Assembly: GCA_021811315.1 (NCBI GenBank)
Contig: JAJZPF010000024.1
Location: forward strand, 1-41,231
Direction of reading: 5' to 3'
Length of the DNA stretch: 41,231 bases
Source: a bacterium
Lineage (GTDB): Bacteria; Elusimicrobiota; Elusimicrobia; Elusimicrobiales; UBA9959
The notes under the pieces are model-generated. The model searched no databases. It saw only the letters and a program-made list of their open reading frames with translations, and had not been told where the DNA came from. This document shows, piece after piece, positions 16,814 to 25,698 of this stretch (its first letter is position 1; every line of letters starts with the position of its first letter). A program made the translations under genes and the position numbers.

Positions 16814-16880
16814 GGCTGTCGGTCGTATTTGTGTTTTTTTCGACGCGCTCAATCCGGACCGGTCGACTGCGGATTTGTTT

Positions 16881-17342
16881 ATGAAACTATTGCGTGCTGA
16901 ACATTGGAAAGAGGTTTTTAACCGCCTGGCCGTGGAATCGCTTGATTCTCCGGCAAGGGCGGCCTCCGCCGCGGCGCTGGGGGTGTTTTTCGGCATTGCG
17001 CCGTTCTGGGGTTTCCAGCTTGTGCTGGCCCTGCTGGCCGCTTCTCTTTTAAGGCTTAACAGGCTTATCGCCGGGGCCGCCAGCAATATAAGTCTTCCTC
17101 CGTTTATTCCATTCATCGTTTATGCCAGTGTAACGCTGGGCGGTGTGGTTACGGGGAGGCCGGTGCGGGCTGAATATTTTTTCAAGGCCGGCGGCCTGCG
17201 CGCGGCGGCCGAGGCGGTGCCGCAGTACCTGCTGGGCGGGCTCCTGTTGGCTTTGCTCTGCGCACTGGCCGCCTGGGCGCTGGCTTATGGCGCGGCTCTA
17301 TTCATATCGAGGAAAAAGGAGCTTAAAAAAGCAAATGGCTAA
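16881..17342 (+). CDS. DUF2062 membrane protein
   Basis: 153 residues. The DUF2062 pattern is seen: SPARAASAAALGVFFGIAPFWGFQ, then a hydrophobic helix, NRLIAGAASNISLPPFIPFIVYASVTLGG, and two more helices. Such proteins often sit beside or are fused to GT2 polyprenyl-phosphate glycosyltransferases; their function is unknown. The ATG at 16881 is preferred to an in-frame TTG at 16875. It overlaps the next gene by eight bases, placing it in an operon with the GT-C-like transferase and the deacetylase/GT2 fusion. Confidence 0.82.
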   Translation: MKLLRAEHWKEVFNRLAVESLDSPARAASAAALGVFFGIAPFWGFQLVLALLAASLLRLNRLIAGAASNISLPPFIPFIVYASVTLGGVVTGRPVRAEYFFKAGGLRAAAEAVPQYLLGGLLLALLCALAAWALAYGAALFISRKKELKKANG

Positions 17343-18990
17343 ACCACACGACTCCGGGAAACAGCCGGAAAAGGCTGGCTTCAGCCCCGCGTATTACGCG
17401 GCGGCCTTCGCCGGGCTTTGCCTGTTCTTCTGGTTCCTCGGCGGCAGGGCGGCGTACCGCAACGACGAGCTGCAGCACATCCATACGTCTTTTGAAGCTT
17501 CCAGGGGCGGCCTGCCCTACAGGGATTATTTCGACAATCATGTTCCCGCCTATCAGTTCCTGACCGGGCTTGAAATCCGCATGCTGGGGATTAAACCTTC
17601 CCCTGATTTCCCGGTAAAGATACGGCGCCTGTCGTTCCCGCTGCTGGCGGCGCTTTTACTGCTGCTCGTCCTGATATCCAGATCTGTTATTTTTAAGGAC
17701 AGGGAGCAGTATCTCGCCGCGGCCCTGCTGGGAGGCGCCCTGCTTCCGTTCATGGCAGCACAGGCGCGCCCGGAACCGCTCTGGGGAACTCTGTTCTTCC
17801 TGTCACTGTATCTTTTCTCGTCAGGTCCGCCCTCGGTTAAAAGGTTTTTACTGTTAGGTCTGCTGAACGGGCTTAATGTCTGCGTTTCTTTGAAGACGCT
17901 GGCTTTCCCGGTGCTGCCGGAGCTCTTAAGCCTTCCGGCGCTGTTCGCTCTTTATCCGGCCGGGCTCACGGCCGTCTCCGGGGCCGCGTTCCTGGGCGGC
18001 TTAATAGTCTTTCCCGGCCTCCTGCTCCTTTATTTCGGACATGCCGGGGCTTTGACCGATTTTTTTAATTTCGCCGTATTTTACAGCCTTCGCGCCGGTT
18101 CCGGTGGCCATGGGCACTCGGGCCCGGCCGCGGCAGCGATAGTTCTGGTTTCCGGACTCGCCTATTTCGCGGTAAAGCGCTTTAAGGGCCGGCCCGGTCC
18201 GGGTCGGACGGCGTTCTTCATCCCGGTCTTCTTCTCGCTGGCGGTCCTCGCGCTTTATCCCGTGCGGGAAGCGCAGACCATGTTCCCTTTTTTAACCCTG
18301 GCTTATTTACTGCTGGCCGCGCTGGCCGTCCGGGGCGTGTGGAAGGTGTTCCCGGCGGGCTGGCCGCGCAGGTTCGCCTTGCTTTGCCTGCTGTCGGGAG
18401 TGGTTTACGGCCGCCTGGCGTCTGAAAAAGTCTTCCAGGCCAATAACGCCGCCTACCAGGCGGAGTTGGGCGTTCTGTTGAAACTGCAGCCTGGCACCGG
18501 CGGTACGGTGATGGACGCCAAAGGCGAAAGCCTTTTCTGGCGCAGGCCTTTCTTTTACGCGCTTGAAACTTTCGCCGTGGAAGGTATACGTGCCGGAGCC
18601 ATAAACGATACCGTGCCGCAGGACACCGCGCGCGAGGCCACTCCAGTTGTTTTTCTGAAATACCCGTGGCGGTTTACCCCGGCGGATTTAAGCTTCTTCT
18701 CCGGGAATTATCTGCCTGTCTGCGGTAACCCGGCGGTGCTGGCCGCCGGCAGGGTGCTCAGCGGAACAAAGTTTGAAACAAAGCTGCCGCTTTCTTACCG
18801 GCTGCTCTGCCCCGCAGGCAAGGCGGCGGCCGGAATATTGGACGGCAAAAAATACAACGGAGAGAGTGTCTCCCTGAACGCCGGGCCCCACAGCTTCAGG
18901 GCGGGACCGGCCTGCCGCGACGCGCTGCTGATCTGGAGCCGCGCAGCCGAAACCGGCGCGCTGCCCTGCGGCTATGGTGAAACACAATGA
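17335..18990 (+). CDS. GT-C-type membrane glycosyltransferase (GT39/ArnT-like)
   Basis: 551 residues. GT-C enzymes transfer sugars from polyprenyl-phosphate donors on the periplasmic side. The first membrane helix (about 19-37) is followed by YRNDELQHIHTSFEASRG with the acidic pair D44/E45 expected at the catalytic loop, then PYRDYFDNHVPAYQF. About ten hydrophobic helices fill residues 85-390, and the C-terminal ~160 residues are periplasmic. The start is set at MAKPHDSGK (17335); a longer frame to 17143 only shadows DUF2062. It overlaps DUF2062 by eight bases and the next gene by ATGA. Acceptor and sugar are unknown. Confidence 0.75.
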   Translation: MAKPHDSGKQPEKAGFSPAYYAAAFAGLCLFFWFLGGRAAYRNDELQHIHTSFEASRGGLPYRDYFDNHVPAYQFLTGLEIRMLGIKPSPDFPVKIRRLSFPLLAALLLLLVLISRSVIFKDREQYLAAALLGGALLPFMAAQARPEPLWGTLFFLSLYLFSSGPPSVKRFLLLGLLNGLNVCVSLKTLAFPVLPELLSLPALFALYPAGLTAVSGAAFLGGLIVFPGLLLLYFGHAGALTDFFNFAVFYSLRAGSGGHGHSGPAAAAIVLVSGLAYFAVKRFKGRPGPGRTAFFIPVFFSLAVLALYPVREAQTMFPFLTLAYLLLAALAVRGVWKVFPAGWPRRFALLCLLSGVVYGRLASEKVFQANNAAYQAELGVLLKLQPGTGGTVMDAKGESLFWRRPFFYALETFAVEGIRAGAINDTVPQDTAREATPVVFLKYPWRFTPADLSFFSGNYLPVCGNPAVLAAGRVLSGTKFETKLPLSYRLLCPAGKAAAGILDGKKYNGESVSLNAGPHSFRAGPACRDALLIWSRAAETGALPCGYGETQ

Positions 18991-20726
18991 AACTGACAGC
19001 CGCCGATAAAATATTGATACTGGCGCCCCACCCGGACGACGAGCTACTTTCATCTTTCAAATTGATGCGCGACGGCTGCAGGGCTGGCGCGACGGTAAAA
19101 GTTATCTTTCTGACAGACGGGGAGCGCAACCACCTGGCCCATATGCGGGCCAAGAAAAAACTTTTCATAACAGCAGCCGCGAAGAAAAGATATGGCCTTG
19201 AGCGGCGCGCCGAGGCGGGGGCGGCGCTGGCCGTCCTCGGCCGGGTGCAAAGCGAATTCTGGGGCTTTCCGGACTCCGGCCTTACGGACGCTCTGACGGC
19301 CGGGGGCCTGCACCGACGCCTACGCCTTCTGCTTGCGGCTTTCGCACCTACGGTCCTGATTTCTCCGGCTCCCGGCGAGATACACCCTGACCACAACGCC
19401 GTTGCCGCGCTGGTGGAAATAACGCTGGCTTCACTGCCGGCGGACACCCGCCCCTCGCTGCTCTGGTATTCCCTGCATCCGGGGCGCAGATTCCACCCGG
19501 AGGAGTATGAAATAGAGCTGGGACTTTCCCCGCGGGAAAAAAAAGAAAAACTTGCTTCGGCCGCTTTTTACCGCAGCCAGGCCGGCAGCGTGAGACGGCT
19601 GCTGGCGCGCGCCGCGCAGGCCGAGTATTTCAAAACTTCCCGCGACCCTGGCGGGCCGCGGCTGGAGGCGGCGTTCACCGGCGGCGGTTACGCCTGGTTT
19701 AAAACGAATCTCCGCGGCTACCCGCGGCCGGTAGACTTTACAGCTTTCTATAACAATGGAGTGGTTTTCGAACAGGCGGTTTTCAGGCTTAACTGGGGCA
19801 AAGTTTCTGTTGAACCGCGCCGCCCGGATTCTGCCGCGGGGCCCGGCCCCGTGAGATTCCAGAAGTTTTTCAGGCGTCCGGGCGGTTTCATCGTTCTCCC
19901 CGAAAAGACCTCCGGCGGCCTTGAACTTTTCGGGCTGAAGGCCGCGCGGAAGCCCGGATACTTCGACATCAGCGGAATAGTGAGGGCCGCCCCGGAGGAT
20001 CACCGGCCCGAACGGTCGGTCTGCGTGGTGATCCCCTGCCACAACATAGAGGACTTCTGCGGCCCGGCCGTAGCGGGAGCGGCCCGTTACGCGGACTTTG
20101 TCATAGCCGTGGACGACGGTTCGACCGACAATACCGCTATAAGGCTGGACGAAGCCGCCAAAGCTGCCGGGAACGTGCGCGTTCTGAAATTCAAAAAGAA
20201 CCTCGGCAAAGGAGCAGCCCTGCTGGCAGGTATGCGCGCGGCGCTCGAACAGCCGGGCTGCGGATTGGTGCTGACCATGGACGGAGACCTGCAGCACCGC
20301 CCGGAAGACATACCGGCTTTCAGGCGGGCCTTCCAGGAAGGCGGGGAATTTATTATAGGCTACCGCGGTTTTTCAGGAAAAGTACCTCTCCGGAGCCGGC
20401 TCGGCAATAATGTGATAAACGGCTTCGTCCGTCTTTTCCTCAACAGGGCGCTGATAGATTCGCAGTCAGGTTTCAGGGGCTTTTCGCGCGCCTGCGCTCA
20501 AGCCATGGCGAACTCCCCGGCTGTGCGCGCGGGCAGGTACGAAACGGAGATAGATATCCTTTCCGAAGCCATGCGGGGGAACTGGCGCCTGGCTCAGGTG
20601 GAGATCCCTACCATTTATATCGACGGGAACAAAAAATCCAGTTTCAGGCCCGTAGCCGATTCCATAAGGATAACGGCGACTTTTCTGCGGAATATGTCCG
20701 GGTTAAAGCGTCAGAACGCCGGCTAA
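18987..20726 (+). CDS. PIG-L deacetylase fused to GT2 polyprenyl-phosphate glycosyltransferase
   Basis: 579 residues in two catalytic parts. The N-terminal ~200 residues are a PIG-L/LmbE-type zinc deacetylase with APHPDDELL and IHPDHNAV, the two zinc motifs. A linker domain covers about 225-340. Residues 345-579 are a DPM1-like GT2: VVIPCHN, VDDGSTDNT (D376/D377), metal-binding DGD at 432-434, and SQSGFRGFSR. The GT2 part would make a polyprenyl-phosphate sugar and the deacetylase would trim an N-acetyl group. This parallels ArnC and ArnD in one polypeptide and is coupled by ATGA to a GT-C transferase. The order of reactions is inferred. Confidence 0.85.
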   Translation: MKLTAADKILILAPHPDDELLSSFKLMRDGCRAGATVKVIFLTDGERNHLAHMRAKKKLFITAAAKKRYGLERRAEAGAALAVLGRVQSEFWGFPDSGLTDALTAGGLHRRLRLLLAAFAPTVLISPAPGEIHPDHNAVAALVEITLASLPADTRPSLLWYSLHPGRRFHPEEYEIELGLSPREKKEKLASAAFYRSQAGSVRRLLARAAQAEYFKTSRDPGGPRLEAAFTGGGYAWFKTNLRGYPRPVDFTAFYNNGVVFEQAVFRLNWGKVSVEPRRPDSAAGPGPVRFQKFFRRPGGFIVLPEKTSGGLELFGLKAARKPGYFDISGIVRAAPEDHRPERSVCVVIPCHNIEDFCGPAVAGAARYADFVIAVDDGSTDNTAIRLDEAAKAAGNVRVLKFKKNLGKGAALLAGMRAALEQPGCGLVLTMDGDLQHRPEDIPAFRRAFQEGGEFIIGYRGFSGKVPLRSRLGNNVINGFVRLFLNRALIDSQSGFRGFSRACAQAMANSPAVRAGRYETEIDILSEAMRGNWRLAQVEIPTIYIDGNKKSSFRPVADSIRITATFLRNMSGLKRQNAG

Positions 20727-20774
20727 AAGTCGGGAAGCAGGCAGTGACGAAGAGGCTGATCAAGGCGAGGTATT

Positions 20775-22025
20775 ATGCGGACAAATAAATTCTTAATTCT
20801 GGTAAGCGGGCTTTTATATGCCCCGGCCGCGCTTTCTGCGCTGGACCTGGAAGGCTGCGTGAAAATGGCGGTGGCCAACAGCCGCGCGCTTAAAGCTTCC
20901 ATCGGCCTTACCCGGGCCTCGGCGCAAACCTATAAAAGCGCCCAGGCCTCCCTGCTGCCGTCTCTTTCGGCCTCGGGGGAAGCGGCTTATAACAGCTATC
21001 AGGCCGCCGCGGGGCTGCCCGACGGCTTGATGGGCCAGGCCGGGGTGCAGTTTTCCCTGGACCTGCGCAGAACACTGGCGGGAGCGGAACTGGAGCGGCT
21101 CGACCTTGAAAGGAGCCGCCTGAGCGGGCAGCTGGCCGAGAAAGACATTATACGAAGCGTAACACAGGAGTATTACAGCCTTTATACCCTGCTAGGTAAA
21201 AAAGCCGATTACGCCGAGGCGCTGAAGTATTTCGACTCGCACATAGAGGATATTGAAAAGCTGGAAAGCTCGGGCCTGGACCTTAAACTCGACCGGGCAA
21301 GGGCGGAGATGCAGCTTAAGTCGCTGGAAGTTGCGGCCGCGGCGGTAGATACCGGGATAGCCGGAGTTATCGGCTCGCTGTCTTCGGCGACGGGAACGCG
21401 GCTTAAAGCTGAGGACCTGGTTTTTGACGGGGCCCCCGCCGGCAGCGGGCTGCCCGCCATTCAGGAGGAGGCCGCCGCGCCGGCGGAGAGCCAGGGGCAG
21501 AGCCTTTCCGACCTGCTGGCCGGGCTCGATACCGCAACGGCTTACGAGGCCCGGCGCCGTGCCGGCTTTATCTACGCCCCGGCGCTGCAGCTAGGCCTGG
21601 CGCGCAATATCCGCCCCATAGACCCGGCTACGGAAAACTACCGGCTGTACCTGGCCGTAAGCCTGGACGTCTTTGACTGGGGCGCCAAGGCCGGGGCCAA
21701 GAACGCCGCCATGGAAACTTACCGCGCGCGCGTACAAACCGAGGGGGAGAGTAAAAGGCTGCTCTCGCTTGCGCTGGAACGGCTGTCGGCTGAAATTAAA
21801 AGCGAAGCGGCGGCTTACGCCGCTTTGCGCGGGAATTTTTTAAGCGCGGGCGGCAACCTTGAGACGGCCAAGACATATTACCGCCAGGGCAAGATAAAAG
21901 AGACCGACCTACTTAGCGTGTTTTCCGAGTACCTGGACGCCAAACAGCAGTCGCGCGATGCCCTGGGCCGCTACCTTGATAAAAAGACAGAGCTGGCTTA
22001 CCTGCTCTCCGGGGAGAAGAAATGA
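20775..22025 (+). CDS. TolC-family outer-membrane efflux channel
   Basis: 416 residues. TolC proteins form trimeric channels spanning the outer membrane and periplasm. A signal peptide (ending AALSA) is followed by the typical LDLEGCVKMAVANSRALKASIG helix, and a second repeat has the matching pattern near residues 240-400. Long amphipathic helices are rich in Ala, Glu and Leu. The segment YLAVSLDVFDWGAKAGAKNAA matches the family motif before the second coiled coil. It overlaps the RND permease gene by ATGA. A weak GCGAGG precedes the start. Confidence 0.85.
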   Translation: MRTNKFLILVSGLLYAPAALSALDLEGCVKMAVANSRALKASIGLTRASAQTYKSAQASLLPSLSASGEAAYNSYQAAAGLPDGLMGQAGVQFSLDLRRTLAGAELERLDLERSRLSGQLAEKDIIRSVTQEYYSLYTLLGKKADYAEALKYFDSHIEDIEKLESSGLDLKLDRARAEMQLKSLEVAAAAVDTGIAGVIGSLSSATGTRLKAEDLVFDGAPAGSGLPAIQEEAAAPAESQGQSLSDLLAGLDTATAYEARRRAGFIYAPALQLGLARNIRPIDPATENYRLYLAVSLDVFDWGAKAGAKNAAMETYRARVQTEGESKRLLSLALERLSAEIKSEAAAYAALRGNFLSAGGNLETAKTYYRQGKIKETDLLSVFSEYLDAKQQSRDALGRYLDKKTELAYLLSGEKK

Positions 22026-25000
22026 AACGTTTCGTGAACTGGCTGGACTCGAACCGCGTCGCCATTGTTTTTACCGCGGCGCTCTTATTCGCGGGCGGCC
22101 TCTATATGTACCGCCTGCTGCCGAAGGACGTGTTCCCCAACAGCGAGTTCCCGCGCTTCCAGGTGATAGCCGACATCGGCTTCGCTTCGCTTGAAACTAC
22201 GGAGATAAACGTCACCCGGCCGCTTGAGGAGGCACTGAAAACGGTACCCGGCGTGCTGGAGGTACGCTCGGTCACGGAGCGGGGGGCGTCCACCATTGAT
22301 ATATTTCTTAAATGGGGCACGGACCTTAACCGGGCCCAGCAGTATGTGCAGTCGCGCCTGGACCAGGCCCGCGTGCTGCTGCCGGCCAGCGCGTCCATAG
22401 ACGTTACGCGTATGACCACCAGCGCCTACCCGATGTCGGAATACGGCGTGTGGTCGGACACGCTGACGCTGAAAGAGCTTTACAGCACGGTGCGCTACTC
22501 GGCGGTGCCGCGGCTTATAGGGGCCGAGGGTGTGGCGCGGCTGGACGTGGCGGGCGGCGAAGAGCCGGAGATCTGGGTGAAGCTGGACCCCAAAAAACTT
22601 GCTTCCTATAATCTTGATGCGGCGGCCATAGAGACGGCCGTGGCCGACGTGAACAATATTTCTTTTATAGGCACGGTCACTGATAAAGGCCAGACCATGT
22701 TTTCCGTGGGCGGCAGCCGCCTTGAGGGGCCCGCCGGTATAGGTGAAGTGGTGGTGGCCAGCCGCATGGGCGCCCCTGTGCGGCTGAAGGACGTAGCTGA
22801 AGTTTCCGAGGGCCGGGCCGAGGTGCGCCGGCTGGTGAGCGTGAACGGGCACAAAGGCCTTTTTATAGACGTGCTCAAACAGAACGAGGCGGACGGCCTG
22901 ACGCTGGGCCGGGACCTGGACGCCCGCTTCGCCGCGCTGGAGAAGGAAAGCGGCGGCCGGCTGCATTTCGTGAAATGGGACCTGTCGGATTTCGTGCGCG
23001 GGTCCATAACCGGGATACTTACGGATATCATCATCGGCATACTGATAATACTCGCGATAATTTATTACGTGATGGTGCGTATCCGCTATTCCCTGCCGAT
23101 AATGATCATAGTGCCGCTGGTGCTGGTGACGGAATTCCTGGCGCTTAAAGTTATGGGCATGACCGTGAACATTATGACGCTGGGCGGGCTGTCGGCCGCG
23201 CTGGGGATAATAGCCGACAATGCCATAGTGGTGACCGAGAACTACGTCCGGTTCAGGGCGGACAGATCGCCGGAGCCGCTGGCGGAGTCGATGAGCTACA
23301 TTGTGCCGATAACGGTCTGGGCCACGGTGGTAAGCATTGTGGTGTTCGTGCCGCTTAACCTGCTGAGCGGGACGCCGGGGCTTTTCTTCAGGCCGCTCGC
23401 CGTCACGCTGGCCACCACTATCATGATCTCGCTGGTCATGGCCGTCACGGTGCTGCCGGTGCTTATCTATTATTTCGTGGAACTGCGCCCAGGCCCGGCC
23501 GTAGAGGAAAAAGAGCGGCGTGTTTTCACCTGGCTTAAAAAGTTCTATCTGCGGTTTATAACCCTCGCGCTTGACCGGCGCAAAACCGTGGCCGCCACCA
23601 TAGCGCTGCTGACGGCCGCGGGAATTTTTGTTTTCACCACTATCCCCACCGGCTTCCTGCCGGAATGGGACGAAGGCGACATAGTTTTTGATTACCACGC
23701 CGCCTCGGGCATGTCTATCCAGGCCGTGGACGGGATGGTGCAGAAAGCGGAAAAGATCATCAGTGGGACGCCCGAGGCCGAGATGTTCATCCGCAAGACC
23801 GGCACCCACCTGGGCACGCCTTTCGCCCCGCCCACGGTGGGCGAGATCGTTATACTCCTGAAAAAAGACAGGGACCGTTCCACCGCCGAGGTGATGGACG
23901 ACCTGCGCGCGAAGACCGAGAAGGCGCTGCCGGACCTGGAAACCGATTTCCACCAGATCCTGCCGGACCGCCTGGGCGACCTGACCGGGACGGCCAAACC
24001 CATAGTGGTCAGCGTGATAAGTAAAGACCTTAATATAGCCTGGGCGGCCGCGCGCCGGGTAAAGGAAAAACTGGAGAAGGTAGACGGCCTCAACGGCGTG
24101 CTGATAGACCTGCCGGCCGCGCAGAAGGAGATACGCGTTATTCCGGACCAGAAGCGGCTTTCACTGCTGGGGCTTAACAGCGCCGACGCTTTCCGCTATT
24201 CCGGGCTGGCCCTGTACGGCGACGTGCCCACGCAGGTGGCGCGCGGCGTGCAGATGATCCCGGTGAGGGTGATGTACGCCGGCAGTTTCAGGACGGACCC
24301 GGGAACCCTGGGCGAGATCCCGGTTTACACGCCTAACGGCGGGGTGCTGCCGCTTTCAAAGCTGGTGGCCTTCGGTTCCGCGGAGCAGGTGCCGGAGATC
24401 CACCACAAGAACGGCTCGGTGGTGGTAAGCGTGGCGGCGGAATTGGGCGACAGGCCGCTGGGCGACGTGGTGAAGGATATTCAAAAGACGCTGGAAGGCA
24501 TGGCCACGCCAGACTACGGCATAGAACTGGAGGGGAACTATAAACAGCAGCAGAAATCCTTCGCCGAACTGCTGACGGTGCTGTTGTTCTCGGTGGTGCT
24601 GATCCTGGCGCTGCTGCTTTATATTTTTGAATCGTACCTGACTTCCCTCGCGGTTTTCGCGGGGACGCTGGCTTCCACCACTTTCGTGGTGTTCGGGCTG
24701 AAACTGGCGGGAGTGGAGTTCGACGTTTCGTCTTTCACGGGCATGATAACGGTGATGGGGATCGTGGTGAACAACGGCATCCTGGTGATAGCCTTCGCGG
24801 AGCGGGCGCGCATGGCGGGCACGCAGACTATAGCCGCCGTGATGGACGCCTGTTCCCTGCGCTTCCGGCCGGTGCTGATAACCAACCTGGCGGCGATAGC
24901 GGGCTTTCTGCCTATGGCGCTGAATATCGGCAAAGGGGGCGAGGTGTTGAGGCCTTTCTCCGTGGCCATGATAAGCGGCCTGGTGGGTTCGATGTTCTTC

Positions 25001-25072
25001 TCGCTCGTGGTCATCCCGGTGTTTTACGTTATTATGCACAGGACGGGCGCCGCGGCTCCGGCCCGGGGTTAA
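22022..25072 (+). CDS. RND-family efflux permease
   Basis: 1016 residues, full length for an AcrB/MdtB-type proton-driven pump of the inner membrane. The first helix lies at about 13-30 and is followed by a large periplasmic domain. Helices TM2-TM6 begin near 330. TM4 carries GIIADNAIVVTENY with D399/N400 at the position of the proton-relay pair; Asp-Asn is common outside the classical drug pumps. The second half mirrors the first (ITVMGIVVNNGILVIAFAERAR). It is coupled to the TolC gene. No membrane-fusion adaptor is encoded beside it, which is unusual; one must come from elsewhere. Confidence 0.93.
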   Translation: MKRFVNWLDSNRVAIVFTAALLFAGGLYMYRLLPKDVFPNSEFPRFQVIADIGFASLETTEINVTRPLEEALKTVPGVLEVRSVTERGASTIDIFLKWGTDLNRAQQYVQSRLDQARVLLPASASIDVTRMTTSAYPMSEYGVWSDTLTLKELYSTVRYSAVPRLIGAEGVARLDVAGGEEPEIWVKLDPKKLASYNLDAAAIETAVADVNNISFIGTVTDKGQTMFSVGGSRLEGPAGIGEVVVASRMGAPVRLKDVAEVSEGRAEVRRLVSVNGHKGLFIDVLKQNEADGLTLGRDLDARFAALEKESGGRLHFVKWDLSDFVRGSITGILTDIIIGILIILAIIYYVMVRIRYSLPIMIIVPLVLVTEFLALKVMGMTVNIMTLGGLSAALGIIADNAIVVTENYVRFRADRSPEPLAESMSYIVPITVWATVVSIVVFVPLNLLSGTPGLFFRPLAVTLATTIMISLVMAVTVLPVLIYYFVELRPGPAVEEKERRVFTWLKKFYLRFITLALDRRKTVAATIALLTAAGIFVFTTIPTGFLPEWDEGDIVFDYHAASGMSIQAVDGMVQKAEKIISGTPEAEMFIRKTGTHLGTPFAPPTVGEIVILLKKDRDRSTAEVMDDLRAKTEKALPDLETDFHQILPDRLGDLTGTAKPIVVSVISKDLNIAWAAARRVKEKLEKVDGLNGVLIDLPAAQKEIRVIPDQKRLSLLGLNSADAFRYSGLALYGDVPTQVARGVQMIPVRVMYAGSFRTDPGTLGEIPVYTPNGGVLPLSKLVAFGSAEQVPEIHHKNGSVVVSVAAELGDRPLGDVVKDIQKTLEGMATPDYGIELEGNYKQQQKSFAELLTVLLFSVVLILALLLYIFESYLTSLAVFAGTLASTTFVVFGLKLAGVEFDVSSFTGMITVMGIVVNNGILVIAFAERARMAGTQTIAAVMDACSLRFRPVLITNLAAIAGFLPMALNIGKGGEVLRPFSVAMISGLVGSMFFSLVVIPVFYVIMHRTGAAAPARG

Positions 25073-25112
25073 ACTGAATGTGGAAATGTGTTAAAATCTG
25101 ACTTATTCCCAA

Positions 25113-25175
25113 GGGCGATGGAGTTCGCCTAAGGCCGCCTGGCCTTGAACCGCCGGAAAGGCTGATGACTCCTGC
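25113..25175 (+). promoter_or_regulatory. Fluoride riboswitch (crcB motif)
   Basis: The aptamer core is clear: GGCGATGGAGTTCGCC near the 5' side and GGCTGATGACTCCTGC at the 3' side. P1 is GGAGT with ACTCC, P2 is GGCG with CGCC, and the P3 hairpin is GCC-GGAAA-GGC after AACC. A small AAGGCC/GGCCTT hairpin (25131-25146) is inserted between P2 and P3. The aptamer senses fluoride. A possible promoter with -10 TTAAAAT lies about 20 bases upstream. Confidence 0.9.
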
Positions 25176-25198
25176 GCTGCTGTCGCGGGAGATTTTTT
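25169..25198 (+). terminator. Riboswitch expression platform: terminator that also hides the SD
   Basis: CTCCTGCG (25169-25176) pairs with CGCGGGAG (25184-25191), followed by six T. The 5' arm reuses the 3' strand of aptamer helix P1, so fluoride binding should prevent this hairpin. The 3' arm contains GGGAG, the only plausible Shine-Dalgarno sequence for the ATG at 25203, so translation may be controlled too. Confidence 0.8.
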
Positions 25199-25202
25199 AT
25201 CT

Positions 25203-25637
25203 ATGGGCGCTCAAACCTCGAATAGCTGGCTTTTTTGGGCTTTACTGTCCGCTTTCTTCGCCGGGATAACCGCTATCCTGGCCAAGCTGGGCATTTCCGG
25301 CGTTAACTCGAACCTCGCTACCGCGGTCCGCACCACGGTGGTGCTGGTCTTTACTTGGGGCATCGCTCTTGCTACCTCGGGCGTTGCGCCGCTGCAGTTG
25401 TTTACCCGGCGCACCTGGATATTTCTGATACTTTCCGGCCTGGCCACGGGGCTTTCTTGGTTATGCTACTTCCGCGCGCTGCAGCTGGGCGAAGCCTCGC
25501 GCGTGGCGCCGGTGGATAAGCTGAGCGTAGTCTTCGCCATAGTTTTAGCAGTGCTGGTATTACACGAGCGCCTGACCTGGCAGCAATGCGCCGGCGGGGC
25601 GCTTATTGTTGCCGGGGCGGTTATTCTGGCGCTGTAG
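25203..25637 (+). CDS. Half-size EamA/DMT-family transporter
   Basis: 144 residues with about five hydrophobic helices (10-30, 40-60, 70-90, 100-118, 124-143). One EamA domain is seen: LLSAFFAGITAILAKLG at the start and RVAPVDKLSVVFAIVLAVLVLHERLTWQQCAGGALIVAGA at the end. Full-size drug/metabolite transporters have two such domains; single-domain forms work as dimers. The start directly follows a fluoride riboswitch and terminator, so expression is predicted to rise with fluoride. It is not CrcB or CLC-F. A direct fluoride-export role is possible but unproven. Confidence 0.82.
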   Translation: MGAQTSNSWLFWALLSAFFAGITAILAKLGISGVNSNLATAVRTTVVLVFTWGIALATSGVAPLQLFTRRTWIFLILSGLATGLSWLCYFRALQLGEASRVAPVDKLSVVFAIVLAVLVLHERLTWQQCAGGALIVAGAVILAL

Positions 25638-25698
25638 GCGGCGGCGCGGGTTTCCAAGTGGAAAAGCTGGCGGAAATATTATCAGCGAAAAGAAAACC

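Noticed and set aside
17143..17334. N-terminal 64-residue extension of the GT-C-like protein
   Set aside because: It is Cys/Arg-rich and lies wholly inside the DUF2062 gene in another frame; MAKPHDSGK at 17335 starts just before the first membrane helix.
22085..23953. 622-residue minus-strand ORF
   Set aside because: It is antisense to the RND permease, with His/Arg-rich composition typical of a shadow frame.
22022..25072. D/N instead of D/D in TM4 of the RND permease as a loss-of-function change
   Set aside because: Asp-Asn at this position is widespread in RND pumps outside the AcrB group, so it is not evidence of inactivity.
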